A DNA stretch of 64,000 nt from Streptomyces sp. NBC_00775 (GTDB lineage Bacteria > Actinomycetota > Actinomycetes > Streptomycetales > Streptomycetaceae): assembly GCF_036347135.1 (NCBI RefSeq), contig NZ_CP108938.1:3534001-3598000 (forward strand), read 5' to 3'. Position numbers and translations under genes: made by a program. Positions 7,071-16,709 of the stretch are shown in pieces. The notes under the pieces are model-generated. The model was not told the DNA's origin. It did no database searches and saw only the letters and a program-made list of their open reading frames with translations. Position 1 is the first letter of the stretch, and each line of letters opens with the position of its first letter.

Positions 7071-8294
7071 TCAGCGTCGGGCGACACCCTCGGCCCGAGC
7101 AGCCGCAGCCACCGCCGCAGTAACCGCCGGCGCCACCCGCTCATCGAACGGCGAAGGAATCACATAGTCCGCGGCAAGGTCGTCCCCGACCACCGCGGCC
7201 AACGCCTCAGCCGCCGCGATCTTCATCCCCTCAGTGATCCGAGAGGCCCGAACCTGCAGCGCCCCCGCGAAGATCCCGGGGAACGCCAGCACGTTGTTGA
7301 TCTGGTTCGGGAAGTCCGACCGCCCGGTCGCGACGACAGCCGCGTACTTGTGGGCGACGTCGGGATGCACCTCGGGATTCGGGTTGGCCATCGCGAAGAC
7401 GAAGGCACCCTCCGCCATGGAAGCCACCGCCGGCTCCGGCACCGTACCGCCGGAGACCCCGATGAAGACGTCGGCGCCGGCGAGGGCCGACTCCAGCGAG
7501 CCCGAGAGCCCCGCCTTGTTGGTGATCTCGGCCAGCTCCCGCTTGACGTCCGTCAGGTCGTCCCGGTCCTTGGACACGATGCCCTTGCGGTCCGCGACGG
7601 CGACATCCCCGAGCCCCGCCTCCAGCAGGAACTTGGCGATGGCGACGCCGGCCGCACCCGCGCCGGAGATGACCGCGCGCAGGTCGCCCAGCGACCGCCC
7701 GGTCAGCTTCGCGGCGTTCCGCAGGGCCGCCAGCGTGACGACCGCGGTCCCGTGCTGGTCGTCGTGGAAGACGGGAATGTCCAGGCGCTCCTGGAGCTTC
7801 CGCTCGATCTCGAAGCACCGCGGTGCCGAGATGTCCTCCAGGTTCACGCCCCCGAACGAGGGCGCCAGCCGGACCACGGTCTCGACGATCTCGTCGACGC
7901 CCGTGCAGGCGAGCGCGATCGGCACCGCGTCGACTCCGCCGAACTGCTTGAACAGGATGGCCTTGCCTTCCATGACCGGAAGGGAGGCCTCGGGACCGAT
8001 GTCCCCCAGGCCGAGAACAGCCGTTCCGTCCGTGACCACAGCCACGACGGACGACTTCCACGTGTAGTCGTGGACGAGCTCCGGCTGCTCGGCGATCGCG
8101 CTGCACACCTTCGCGACGCCGGGCGTGTACGCCAGGGACAGGTCGTCCTTGTCGCGGACGGGCACGGTGGCCTGCACGGCCATCTTGCCGCCGCGGTGCA
8201 GCGCGAATGCCGGATCGAAGGAATCGAGGGGCTCGGCCCCGCCTTCCTGATCCGTACTGCTGTCGCTGCGAGGATTGACGATCTCCGCTGCCAC
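7071..8294 (-). CDS. NAD(P)-dependent malic enzyme
   Basis: Protein of 407 residues that oxidatively decarboxylates malate to pyruvate, linking the TCA cycle to pyruvate, NAD(P)H and lipid precursors. It is the short, single-module bacterial type. SLAYTPGVAKVC is the malic N-terminal signature, VTDGTAVLGLGDIGPEA is the substrate region, and VFHDDQHGTAVV carries the metal-binding acids. The NAD-binding loop is ISGAGAAGVAIAKF, and MANPNPEVHPD and NQINNVLAFPGIF are C-terminal hallmarks. No fused phosphotransacetylase domain is present. The start is a GTG at 8294. From memory it corresponds to SCO5261. It is divergent from the amino-acid ABC operon. Confidence 0.95.
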   Translation of the reverse strand: MAAEIVNPRSDSSTDQEGGAEPLDSFDPAFALHRGGKMAVQATVPVRDKDDLSLAYTPGVAKVCSAIAEQPELVHDYTWKSSVVAVVTDGTAVLGLGDIGPEASLPVMEGKAILFKQFGGVDAVPIALACTGVDEIVETVVRLAPSFGGVNLEDISAPRCFEIERKLQERLDIPVFHDDQHGTAVVTLAALRNAAKLTGRSLGDLRAVISGAGAAGVAIAKFLLEAGLGDVAVADRKGIVSKDRDDLTDVKRELAEITNKAGLSGSLESALAGADVFIGVSGGTVPEPAVASMAEGAFVFAMANPNPEVHPDVAHKYAAVVATGRSDFPNQINNVLAFPGIFAGALQVRASRITEGMKIAAAEALAAVVGDDLAADYVIPSPFDERVAPAVTAAVAAAARAEGVARR

Positions 8295-8835
8295 TTTGTT
8301 TTACCCCTTAAGTCTTTAATGTTTGAGGGTGACCACTCCTGGTTGAGGGGTGGGCGGGCACCGCGCAAGCCCAGCCGCCGTGGTTGCGTACGGGCGTTTG
8401 CGCGACGGGCGCGCCGCACACGCGCCCTGAGCCCCGGATGAGGGGTGTAAAGAACCTTCTTACCGGACGGATGGTGCCGACGACGAGTCCATAACGCCAA
8501 GGTCACACGCCGGTGACATGACTCATAGCCGAATATGTGGACAAGTCCATGACTTGCCCACATGTCGCCGCAGGTGCGGAGTAGCGGCCGCTCGCATCCT
8601 GAGATGCGCCGAAGATCTTCCGGCCGGAAAGAAGGATTCCCGCATAAGGTCCGGCCTTGATGTACCGGCTGGTAGCGGTTCGGGGGTCACCCGTTATCCG
8701 ATTTTGACATAGCGAGTCCCCTGAATGCCTTGGTCCGAATGGCAAGATGCCGTCATCACACAAGGTCGCGACACCCGAAGGTGTGTGTTCTCGTCGACCT
8801 ATCGGCTACTCCCTCATCCGCCGGAGGAACCCCAA
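8295..8835. promoter_or_regulatory. Divergent promoter region between malic enzyme and the ABC transporter operon
   Basis: This 541-base gap shows no convincing gene. The clearest structure is a near-perfect 12-base inverted repeat, ATGTGGACAAGT (8535-8546) and ACTTGCCCACAT (8552-8563), with a 5-base spacer and one mismatch; it could be an operator or a hairpin. TTGACA at 8704-8709 and TTGGTC about 21 bases further on are candidate -35 elements for the rightward operon. The segment next to malic enzyme contains an AT-richer TTTAATG stretch near 8317. Confidence 0.45.
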
Positions 8836-9798
8836 ATGACCGCAGGCACCACCCGTCGTACGACCGCCATGCGCTCCCGGACAGCAGCGGTCGGCGCGAT
8901 CGCGGTCGCGGGCGCCCTGATCCTCACCGGCTGCGGTGACCAGACGAACAGCGGAGGCAGCAGCTCCACCGAGTCCTCCAACGCCAACAGCGCTCCCCTC
9001 TTCTCCAAGCTTCCGAAGAAGATCCAGGACGCGGGCGTCATCAAGGTCGGCACGAACGCCGAGTACGCCCCGATGGAGTCGACCGAGGGCGGCAAGATCG
9101 TCGGCGTCGACCCGGACCTGGCCGACGCGCTCAGCAAGCAGCTCGGCGTGAAGTTCCAGTTCACCTCCGGCTCCTTCGACGGTCTGATCACCGCCGTGAA
9201 CTCGGGCCGCTACGACATCGCGATGTCGTCCATCACGGACAACAAGCAGCGCCAGGAGGGCCTGGACGACAAGGGCAAGAAGCTCGGCGAGGGCGTCGAC
9301 TTCGTCGACTACTTCACCGCCGGTACTGCCATCTACGTCAAGAAGGGCAACCCGGAGAAGATCACGGGCATCGAGGACCTGTGCGGCAAGACCGCTGCCG
9401 TGCAGCGGGGCACCACCTACGAGCAGGCGCTCAAGGACCAGTCCAAGAAGTGCACGAGCGCCGGCAAGAAGGCCATCGACATCGAGTCGTTCGACAACGA
9501 CACCGAGGCCCAGACCCGCGTGAAGTCGGGCGGCGCGGTGGCCGGCATCAACGACTACCCGGTCGCCCTGGACCTGGCCCGCAAGGCCGATGGCGGCAAC
9601 GCCTACGAGGTGATCAACAAGCAGTACGACGCCGGCCCGTTCGGCATCATCCTCGACAAGCAGAACACCGAGCTGCGTGACGTGCTGAAGGAAGCCGTCG
9701 ACGCGATCATCAAGGACGGTTCGTACCAGAAGGTCCTTGAGAAGTGGGGCGCGCAGTCCGGCGCGATCGAGCAGTCCGCGATCAACGGCGGCAAGTGA
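8836..9798 (+). CDS. Polar amino-acid ABC transporter substrate-binding lipoprotein
   Basis: Protein of 320 residues. A twin-Arg-less lipoprotein signal ends in the lipobox LILTGC with Cys at residue 33, so the mature protein is anchored to the outer face of the membrane. The domain is of the bacterial SBP type 3 family: IKVGTNAEYAPMES, GVDPDLADALSKQLGV, SGSFDGLITAVNSGRYDIAMSS and a C-terminal LKEAVDAIIKDGSYQKVLEKWG. The ATG at 8836 has GGAGGAA about 10 bases upstream; an in-frame upstream ATG lacks a site. It is the first gene of a three-gene uptake operon. Glutamate, glutamine or another polar amino acid is likely, but specificity is not readable. Confidence 0.93.
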   Translation: MTAGTTRRTTAMRSRTAAVGAIAVAGALILTGCGDQTNSGGSSSTESSNANSAPLFSKLPKKIQDAGVIKVGTNAEYAPMESTEGGKIVGVDPDLADALSKQLGVKFQFTSGSFDGLITAVNSGRYDIAMSSITDNKQRQEGLDDKGKKLGEGVDFVDYFTAGTAIYVKKGNPEKITGIEDLCGKTAAVQRGTTYEQALKDQSKKCTSAGKKAIDIESFDNDTEAQTRVKSGGAVAGINDYPVALDLARKADGGNAYEVINKQYDAGPFGIILDKQNTELRDVLKEAVDAIIKDGSYQKVLEKWGAQSGAIEQSAINGGK

Positions 9799-9825
9799 GC
9801 CGGCGCACCACTGAAGGGCAGTCAC

Positions 9826-10790
9826 GTGACTGACAATCTCGACAAGTCCCCCGAGGACACCCCGCCTCCGGGAGGCCCGGTCTCCAAGACCTCGGCGTCC
9901 GGAACCAACCCGGAGGCCATCAAGGCGATCCCGGTGCCGCACTACGGCCGGTGGGCCAGCGGCATCATCGTCGTCGCGCTCCTCGTCGCGCTCATCTACG
10001 CCTTCTCGCAGGGCGACATCCAGTGGCACACGGTCGGCGACCAGCTCTTCGAGTCCAGTGTCGTCAAGGGCGCGGGCCGTACCCTGCTGATCAGCGTGCT
10101 CGCCATGATCGTGGGCGTGGTGCTGGGCATCCTCCTCGCGGTGATGCGCCTCTCGAAGAACCCGGTGACCAGCACCGTCGCCTGGCTCTACATCTGGTTC
10201 TTCCGCGGCACCCCGGTCTACGTCCAGCTGCTGCTCTGGTTCAACCTGGCGCTGATCTTCCCCGTCCTCAATCTCGGTCCGATCTACAAGAACGAGATGA
10301 CGGACGTCATGACCCCGTTCATGTGCGCCCTCCTGGGCCTCGGCCTGAACGAGGCCGCGTACATGGCGGAGATCTGCCGCGCCGGCCTGCTGGCCGTCGA
10401 CGAGGGCCAGACGGAGGCGGCGCACGCCCTGGGCATGAGCCACACCAAGACGCTGCGCCGGATCGTGATCCCGCAGGCGATGCGGGTGATCGTGCCGCCG
10501 ACCGGCAACGAGTTCATCAACATGCTGAAGACCTCGTCGCTGGTGTACGCGGTCACGTACAACGAGCTGCTGCGCTCCACGTCGGCCATCGGTTCCACGT
10601 CGTACGCTGTGATGGAGATGCTCTTCGTCGCCTCGATCTGGTACCTGGCCATGACCAGCGTGTTCAGCGTCTTCCAGTACTACCTGGAGCGCTACTACGC
10701 GAAGGGTTCCAGCCGCAGCCTGCCGCCGACCGTCTTCCAGAAGATCAGGGCCAACCTGTTCTCGAAGGGCAGCCCGAGGGGAGCCGTGTG

Positions 10791-10791
<1 letters not shown>
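9826..10791 (+). CDS. Polar amino-acid ABC transporter permease
   Basis: Protein of 321 residues starting at GTG, 27 bases after the binding-protein gene. The hydrophilic Pro/Ser-rich N-terminus (about 45 residues) precedes a first membrane span ([15 protein letters not shown]) and the HisM-type permease core with four further spans. The EAA loop reads [25 protein letters not shown], the docking helix for the ATPase. [21 protein letters not shown] is typical of the family. A single permease gene implies a homodimeric channel. The stop overlaps the ATPase start by one base (TGATG). Confidence 0.93.
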
Positions 10792-11552
<761 letters not shown>

Positions 11553-11570
11553 GCCTTCTGAGCCACTGAT

Positions 11571-11605
11571 GAAGGGGCGGTACGGGAATCCCGTACCGCC
11601 CCTTC
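11571..11605. terminator. Bidirectional stem-loop between convergent genes
   Basis: A perfect 16-base stem, GAAGGGGCGGTACGGG against CCCGTACCGCCCCTTC, has an AAT loop. It sits between the rightward ABC operon and the leftward sigma-factor operon and can terminate both. Confidence 0.85.
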
Positions 11606-11620
11606 GTCATGTTCTCCTCG

Positions 11621-12394
11621 TCACGGCAGCAGCTTCGGGTTCAAGATCAGCTTGTGCAGCTGGTCCCGGGTCAGCGGCGGGGTCTTGAGCAGCGGGCCCA
11701 GCTGGCCCTTGCCCAGGAAGCCGCCGGTGTCCCGCACATGCAGCACCCTGCCGTCCGTCAGCTTCAGGACGGCGCTGAAGGTCGGGCCCCAGGTCGGATA
11801 CGAGCCGGCATCCGCTTCGCCCTCCTGCCAGATGCCCAGGAGGTCGCCGTTGGACAGCTTCTGGGTGGTGCAGCCCACCCGCCCGTCCTTGGGGGCGTCC
11901 TTGCACGGGTCCTCGATGCCCTTGCCGCCCGACTTGGCCTGAGCCTCCTTGCGGGTGGCCAGAGTCACCGAGATGTATCCGACGCCGCCGTCCCGGTGGA
12001 CGGCGTAGTCACCGTCGTACGGCCCGACGGGCTTGCGCAGCGGGGCCTTCGGCACCTGCTTGACCAGGCGCATCAGCGAGACCTCGCTGATCTTGCCGGT
12101 CCCGGCGGGCAGCAGCTTCCCGAACTTGCCCGCCCTGGTGGTGAAGTCCCCGGCGGTGGGCGCGCCGGCCACGCGCACCCCCTGGCCGTCGCTCAGCAGC
12201 CCCGGCCCGAGGACCAGACCCGCGGCGACGGCCGCCGCCGCGACGCCCGTGGCCGCCGCGCGCCGCCGCAGCCGTACCCGCGAGGCCTGCGCGAAGACGG
12301 CCTCGCTGCCGCGGCTCCCCGGCGCCCGCACGGTGTCCACGGCCCGCCCGAGCAGCTCCTTGACGTGTTCCGCCTCAACTTCCCGCTGATTCAT
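11621..12394 (-). CDS. Membrane-anchored protein coupled to an ECF sigma factor (candidate sigma regulator)
   Basis: Protein of 257 residues. A short cytoplasmic N-terminus with HVKELLGRAVDTVRAPGSRG precedes one transmembrane helix (about residues 48-70, AAATGVAAAAVAAGLVLGPG), followed by an extracytoplasmic domain of about 185 residues. Four cysteines are confined to the outer domain, around IEDPCKDAPKDGRVGCTTQ. This is the topology of a transmembrane sigma-factor partner, though no zinc-type anti-sigma motif (HxxxCxxC) is visible. The ATG overlaps the sigma gene's TGA by four bases. Calling it an anti-sigma factor is inference from coupling and topology. Confidence 0.75.
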   Translation of the reverse strand: MNQREVEAEHVKELLGRAVDTVRAPGSRGSEAVFAQASRVRLRRRAAATGVAAAAVAAGLVLGPGLLSDGQGVRVAGAPTAGDFTTRAGKFGKLLPAGTGKISEVSLMRLVKQVPKAPLRKPVGPYDGDYAVHRDGGVGYISVTLATRKEAQAKSGGKGIEDPCKDAPKDGRVGCTTQKLSNGDLLGIWQEGEADAGSYPTWGPTFSAVLKLTDGRVLHVRDTGGFLGKGQLGPLLKTPPLTRDQLHKLILNPKLLP

Positions 12395-12879
12395 GCGTAT
12401 TCCTCCCGCACCGCGGCCCTCAACGCCGCGAGTCCCCTGGCCGTATGGCTCTTGACCGTGCTCTCCCGCATCCCGAGCAGCTGAGCAGTGGCGGCCACGC
12501 TCAGGTCGTCCCAGTAGCGCAGCACCAGCACGGCCCGCTGCTTGGGCGCGAGTTCCGCGAGGGCGGCCCGCACCATGAGTCCGGTGTCGCTGTCGACCGA
12601 CCGCCCCGCCACGTCCGGCACTTCGCCGTACGCCTGTTCGCGCCGCCAGAACCGGCGGCGGGCGGAGATGAAGGTGTTGACCAGCGTTTTGCGCGCGTAG
12701 GCCTCGAGGTTGTCGAGGCGTCCGTGCCGGCGCGCGCCGAGGACGACCTTCACCAGGGTCGTCTGAACGAGATCCTCCGCCTCGTCGCGGTTGCCGCACA
12801 GCAGATAGGCACTGCGGAACAGCGCCGTGCGTCTGCCCTCCACGAAGGCGTGCAGAGCGGCTTCCTCGCCGCGCGTCAT
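12391..12879 (-). CDS. SigE-family ECF RNA polymerase sigma factor
   Basis: Protein of 162 residues with only regions 2 and 4, as in ECF sigma factors. Region 2 reads LFRSAYLLCGNRDEAEDLVQTTLVKV, with LEAYARKTLVNTFISARRR following. Region 4 reads LAPKQRAVLVLRYWDDLSV, then the helix-turn-helix ATAQLLGMRESTVKSHTARG. The pattern fits the SigE-like actinobacterial subfamily that typically travels with a membrane-anchored partner. It is translationally coupled to the downstream membrane protein gene. The trigger is unknown. The upstream 127-base gap also holds the methyltransferase terminator. Confidence 0.92.
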   Translation of the reverse strand: MTRGEEAALHAFVEGRRTALFRSAYLLCGNRDEAEDLVQTTLVKVVLGARRHGRLDNLEAYARKTLVNTFISARRRFWRREQAYGEVPDVAGRSVDSDTGLMVRAALAELAPKQRAVLVLRYWDDLSVAATAQLLGMRESTVKSHTARGLAALRAAVREEYA

Positions 12880-12956
12880 CCCGCCCCCTTCCCCGGCCCC
12901 CGGTCGCGGGCCGTCTCACCCTTCCAGTGCGGCGGGATGCCCGGGGGGTTGCAGAA

Positions 12957-12985
12957 GAGGCGGTACGGAATTTCCGTACCGCCTC
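12957..12985 (-). terminator. Stem-loop after the methyltransferase gene
   Basis: GAGGCGGTACGGAA pairs with TTCCGTACCGCCTC with almost no loop in the drawn form. It begins 22 bases beyond the leftward methyltransferase stop. The stem core GGCGGTACGG resembles the 11.57-kb terminator. Confidence 0.75.
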
Positions 12986-13006
12986 CGAAAACGCGTACCC
13001 CCGTGG

Positions 13007-13783
13007 CTACTTGACCGCGAGCACCAGCGCGTCCGAGGGCGAGCGCCACACCGGACGGGCCTCCCCGAAGCCCTTCTCGCGCAGGACGCGCGCGTGCCAG
13101 TCGGCGGACGGCATGTCACCGTCGGCGTGCTCGCCGTAGATCTCGAAACGGCGGGCGGTGGGCGCGGCGAGGACGGGGTCCTTCGCGGCCACCTCCCACC
13201 ATTCGGCCCAGTCGAGGGCGCCGTCCGACTTGGCCTGATCCATGCGGGCGTGGCGCTGGGCGCGGTCGGCCGCGTTGATCCTGGGCGTCGACTCGTCGAT
13301 CATGTGGTCGGCGTTCATGAAGACACCGCCGTCGCGGACGAGTTCCGCGACCTGACCGTAGAGGGCCGCGAGGGGTTCGCTGTGCAGCCAGTGCAGGGCC
13401 GTGGCGGTCAGGACGGCGTCGTACGAGTCGTACGGCAGCAGCGTGGTCCACTGCGGGTCCTTGAGGTCGGCCGTGACGAAGGAGACCCGGTCGTCGCCCT
13501 CGAAGGTGCCCTCGGCGATGGTGAGCAGCGCGGGGTCGAGGTCGACGCCGGTGCTGACGGCCTTCGGGAAGCGGGCGAGCAGCCGGGCCGTGATGGTGCC
13601 GGTGCCGCAGGCGAGGTCGAGGACGCGCGGCTCGGGCCCGACCAGGGCCTCGACCATGTCGAGCATCACCCGGAAACGCTCCTCGCGGTCCGGCATGTAC
13701 CACTCCTGCTGCCGGTCCCAGCTCTCCTGCCAGGCGGGCCAGTCGGGTGCGGTCGTGGTGCTCGTTCCGGTCGTCGTGGTCAT
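13007..13783 (-). CDS. Class I SAM-dependent methyltransferase (trans-aconitate methyltransferase-like)
   Basis: Protein of 258 residues. SAM-binding motif I is VLDLACGTGTITARLL (about residue 55), preceded by MVEALVGPEP. STGVDLDPALLTIAEG is motif II with the acidic ribose-binding Asp, and YDAVLTATALHWL is the post-I motif. The fold places it with small-molecule methyltransferases of the Tam/UbiE type; the acceptor cannot be deduced. It is monocistronic, divergent from the CGNR gene with a 100-base shared promoter region, and is followed by a hairpin terminator. Confidence 0.85.
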   Translation of the reverse strand: MTTTTGTSTTTAPDWPAWQESWDRQQEWYMPDREERFRVMLDMVEALVGPEPRVLDLACGTGTITARLLARFPKAVSTGVDLDPALLTIAEGTFEGDDRVSFVTADLKDPQWTTLLPYDSYDAVLTATALHWLHSEPLAALYGQVAELVRDGGVFMNADHMIDESTPRINAADRAQRHARMDQAKSDGALDWAEWWEVAAKDPVLAAPTARRFEIYGEHADGDMPSADWHARVLREKGFGEARPVWRSPSDALVLAVK

Positions 13784-13883
13784 GGAAGCCCCTTCTTCGC
13801 CACGCCTCGTAATACCCTGGAAGCACGATCATCTGTTACCTGACCGCAGTCACGACGATAGAGCGCCCTCGTAAGGACTACAA

Positions 13884-14513
13884 GTGGAACTGGCCTATTA
13901 CTCGGATTACGCCGTCCGTCTCGTCAACAGCGAGGAGCCGGCCCGGGGCAAGGACTCACTGACCTCGGTCGAGGCCGTCCGCGACCTCTTCGGTGGCAAC
14001 GCCCAGGCGGCCCGCCGCGCCACGGACGCGGACGTCACCCGCTTCCGTTCCGTACGAGCCCGGCTGCGGGCGGTCTTCGAGTCGGCGGACGGCGGCGACG
14101 AGACCCTCGCCGTGGACCTGCTGAACTCACTCCTGCTGGAGTTCCCGGTGAGCCCGCAGATCTCCGGGCACGACCACCGGGACGACGACGGGCGCCCCCT
14201 GTGGCACATGCACCTGGCGGACCATCCGTCGAACGTGACGGCGGGCTACGCCGCGACCGCCGCGATGGGCCTCGCCTTCCACCTCACCGAGTACGGCGTC
14301 GACCGGCTGGGCCTGTGCCAGGCAGCGCCCTGCCGCAACGCCTACCTGGACACCTCGACGAACCGTTCCCGGCGCTACTGCTCGGACCGCTGCGCGACCC
14401 GCGCCAACGTGGCGGCCTACCGCGCCCGCAAGCGCTTGGAGGCGGACCGGTCGGACAGCACGGGCCTGGCGGCCCCGAACACCCACCGCACGACGGCGGC
14501 CGGCGACCGCTGA
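13884..14513 (+). CDS. CGNR zinc-finger / ABATE-domain regulator
   Basis: Protein of 209 residues, GTG start at 13884. The N-terminal ABATE-type domain (about residues 1-125) includes SLTSVEAVRDLFGG and VRARLRAVFESA. The C-terminal CGNR zinc finger reads RLGLCQAAPCRNAYLDTST followed by RRYCSDRCATRANVAAYRARK, with the four cysteines of the finger intact. CGNR proteins are putative DNA-binding transcription regulators, often linked to stress or solute uptake. The 3' end runs about 97 bases into the convergent sodX coding sequence, an unusual tail-to-tail overlap; the final 25 or so residues are poorly constrained. Confidence 0.85.
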   Translation: MELAYYSDYAVRLVNSEEPARGKDSLTSVEAVRDLFGGNAQAARRATDADVTRFRSVRARLRAVFESADGGDETLAVDLLNSLLLEFPVSPQISGHDHRDDDGRPLWHMHLADHPSNVTAGYAATAAMGLAFHLTEYGVDRLGLCQAAPCRNAYLDTSTNRSRRYCSDRCATRANVAAYRARKRLEADRSDSTGLAAPNTHRTTAAGDR

Positions 14514-14851
14514 CCGTCCTTCAGGGGCCGGTACCGCAGCCGCACCTTCCCCAGGACGAGCTCCTCGGGCACGGTTCCGTAGTCAGTGCTGTCGCCCCCG
14601 GCGAACGCGTTGTCCCCGAGCACCCACCACCCCCCGTCCCGCCGCTCGGCGACCCGCTTCACGACCAGCAGATCCTGCTGGAACGGATGACGCAGAACGA
14701 CCACGTCCCCGGCCCGGACCCGCGCCCCCCACTGCACGACGAGCCGATCCCCGTGCTGGAGCGTGGGCACCATGGACGGTCCCGTCACCTCGGCCGCCCC
14801 AAACGGCAAGACGGCCCTCCCACGCTCGGTCTCCTGCGACAGCTCCGGCAT
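14417..14851 (-). CDS. sodX: Nickel-type superoxide dismutase maturation protease SodX
   Basis: Signal-peptidase S26-type protease of 144 residues that removes the propeptide of SodN so that the mature His1-Cys2 amino terminus can bind nickel. The Ser/Lys dyad is S26 in VTGPSMVPTLQHGD and K65 in DLLVVKRVAER; GGWWVLGDNAFAG is the third conserved box. Unlike housekeeping signal peptidases it lacks a membrane anchor. The ATG at 14851 (MPELSQE) was preferred by family resemblance; an in-frame ATG at 14920 would add 23 residues. It is divergent from sodN across a gap of about 145 bases and overlaps the convergent CGNR gene at its 3' end. Confidence 0.92.
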   Translation of the reverse strand: MPELSQETERGRAVLPFGAAEVTGPSMVPTLQHGDRLVVQWGARVRAGDVVVLRHPFQQDLLVVKRVAERRDGGWWVLGDNAFAGGDSTDYGTVPEELVLGKVRLRYRPLKDGQRSPAAVVRWVFGAARPVLSDRSASKRLRAR

Positions 14852-14996
14852 CACCGGCACCTCCCCGGTCCTATCCTCCACGAGTCCCAGTTTCACCCTG
14901 GACTTTTGTCCTAAGCCCATGGGGGCACTCGCGAAAAGACGTCTCCTACGGAGTAATGTCCCACCTGAGAAGACGATCACGAGGAAGGACAGCTCA

Positions 14997-15392
14997 ATGC
15001 TCTCCCGCCTGTTTGCCCCCAAGGTCAAGGTCAGCGCACACTGCGACCTGCCCTGCGGTGTGTACGACCCGGCCCAGGCCCGCATCGAGGCGGAGTCGGT
15101 GAAGGCCGTCCAGGAAAAGATGGCCGGCAACGACGACCCGCACTTCCAGGCTCGCGCCACGGTCATCAAGGAGCAGCGCGCCGAGCTCGCCAAGCACCAC
15201 GTCTCGGTGCTCTGGAGCGACTACTTCAAGCCCCCGCACTTCGAGAAGTACCCGGAGCTGCACCAGCTGGTCAACGACGCCCTGAAGGCCCTCTCGGCCG
15301 CCAAGGCGTCCACGGACCCGGCGACGGGCCAGAAGGCGCTGGACTACATCGCCCAGATCGACAAGATCTTCTGGGAGACCAAGAAGGCCTGA
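14997..15392 (+). CDS. sodN: Nickel superoxide dismutase
   Basis: Protein of 131 residues that dismutates superoxide in the cytoplasm as a homohexamer with one Ni per subunit. A 14-residue propeptide (MLSRLFAPKVKVSA) precedes the nickel hook HCDLPCGVYDP. Processing before His15 yields mature H1, C2 and C6, the metal ligands. The rest is the four-helix bundle, ending IDKIFWETKKA. GAGGAAGGA lies about 9 bases before the ATG. From S. coelicolor knowledge, nickel raises sodN while Nur represses the alternative iron enzyme SodF, and a processed sodF 3' RNA can silence sodN. The Nur site itself was not identified here. Confidence 0.97.
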   Translation: MLSRLFAPKVKVSAHCDLPCGVYDPAQARIEAESVKAVQEKMAGNDDPHFQARATVIKEQRAELAKHHVSVLWSDYFKPPHFEKYPELHQLVNDALKALSAAKASTDPATGQKALDYIAQIDKIFWETKKA

Positions 15393-15437
15393 TCTTCGAT
15401 CATGCCGCTTGACCTGCGATTTTTTCGGTCGCCTGGT

Positions 15438-16709
15438 CTACCTGCCCGCACCCGGTCCGCAGGCCGCCGAACTCGGCGTCCATGACGGTCCGGGTGCGGT
15501 CTTGTTTGCCAGATGTATCCGTTTGGGCAGTAGGAGCGGGGTGGCGAGCAGGAGAACGCCGGACATGGTGATCGCGGCGAGCGGGCTGGTGAGTGTGGCG
15601 AGAATGCCCCAGATCACCATCAGGGCGGCTTGCAGGAGTTTGCTGATGGCACTCCAGGTACTGAGGACTCGGGCGGTGTGATCCGCGGGAGTCCGTCGCA
15701 GGCGTTCTGTCGCGTAGATCGGGTTGAAGACGCCCATGCTGGTGATCAGCAGGCCCTCGACGATGATCACGGTGAGGAGTCCGGGGATACCCGGACGGAC
15801 GAACGCGAGGCCGAGCGGGAAGAGCGATCGCAGCCAGCCGGAGACGATCATGACCCGGTGCCGGCCGTAGCGGGTCACGAGGCGCGCGGAGAGGCGGGCG
15901 CCCACGAAGCCGCCGAGTGCCGGAATGCCGAAGGCAAGACCGTACTGCCAGGCCGGGAAGTGGTACTGGCCCAGCAGGAGGACGGACAGCAGCGGGGCGG
16001 TAGCCATGATGAGGCCGCTGACCAGGATCGAGTTGAGGAACAGGCGCCTCAGCGCGCGGTCGCGGAGGATGAACCGCCAGCCGCCGAGAAGGTCGGCCCC
16101 GCGCAACCTGGTGGCCCGGTCGCGGGGTGCCGCGACATCGCCCCCGCGGATGCGGAGGACCCCGAGCGCGGACAGCAGGTAGCTGAGGGCGTCGGCCATG
16201 ACCGTGACGACCGGGCCGAGCAACCCGATGAGTGCACCGCCGAGGGGCGGGCCCGCCGCGGTCGCCACCCAGCTCGTGCCCTCGAATCTCCCGTTCGCCA
16301 CAAGGAGGTGGTCGCTGCGGACGAGATACTTCAGATACGCGCCGGACGCGGCACTGAAGGCGATGCCCGCGGTCCCGGAGATGACCGAGACGACCAGCAG
16401 TTGGCCGTAGGAGAGCAAGCCGAGGACGTACGCGATCGGGACACTCGCCATCGCGGCGAACCGGATCAGGTCCATCGCGATCATCACCGGACGCTTGGCC
16501 CGGTGCTCGACCCACGGCCCGAGCGAGAACGCGACCATCGCCGCGACGGCGAGCCCGGCCGCCTCCAGGAGCGACACGGCGAACGCCGGCGAGTGCAGCA
16601 CTCGAACGGCGATCAGCGGGAACGCGCCGAAGGCGATCCATGTGCCATAGGTACTGACGGCGTAGGCCGACCACAGCCAACCGAAACCGTGCCCCAACCG
16701 CGCACGCAT
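15438..16709 (-). CDS. Major facilitator superfamily transporter (drug-efflux type)
   Basis: Protein of 423 residues with about 10-12 hydrophobic spans, of the Enterobactin-exporter/MFS_3-like type. The first span is FGWLWSAYAVSTYGTWIAFG. The intracellular loop EHRAKRPVMIAMDLIRF corresponds to the MFS loop 2-3 motif, and PPLGGALIGLLGP lies mid-protein. The ATG at 16709 (MRARLGHGFGW) was chosen over one at 16751. The divergently transcribed LysR regulator, 123 bases away, probably controls it. It probably exports a small hydrophobic compound; the substrate is unknown. Confidence 0.88.
   Translation of the reverse strand: MRARLGHGFGWLWSAYAVSTYGTWIAFGAFPLIAVRVLHSPAFAVSLLEAAGLAVAAMVAFSLGPWVEHRAKRPVMIAMDLIRFAAMASVPIAYVLGLLSYGQLLVVSVISGTAGIAFSAASGAYLKYLVRSDHLLVANGRFEGTSWVATAAGPPLGGALIGLLGPVVTVMADALSYLLSALGVLRIRGGDVAAPRDRATRLRGADLLGGWRFILRDRALRRLFLNSILVSGLIMATAPLLSVLLLGQYHFPAWQYGLAFGIPALGGFVGARLSARLVTRYGRHRVMIVSGWLRSLFPLGLAFVRPGIPGLLTVIIVEGLLITSMGVFNPIYATERLRRTPADHTARVLSTWSAISKLLQAALMVIWGILATLTSPLAAITMSGVLLLATPLLLPKRIHLANKTAPGPSWTPSSAACGPGAGR

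Noticed and set aside
8806..10443. 545-codon open frame on the minus strand
   Set aside because: Antisense to the ABC binding protein and permease genes, which have clear motifs; no recognisable domain.
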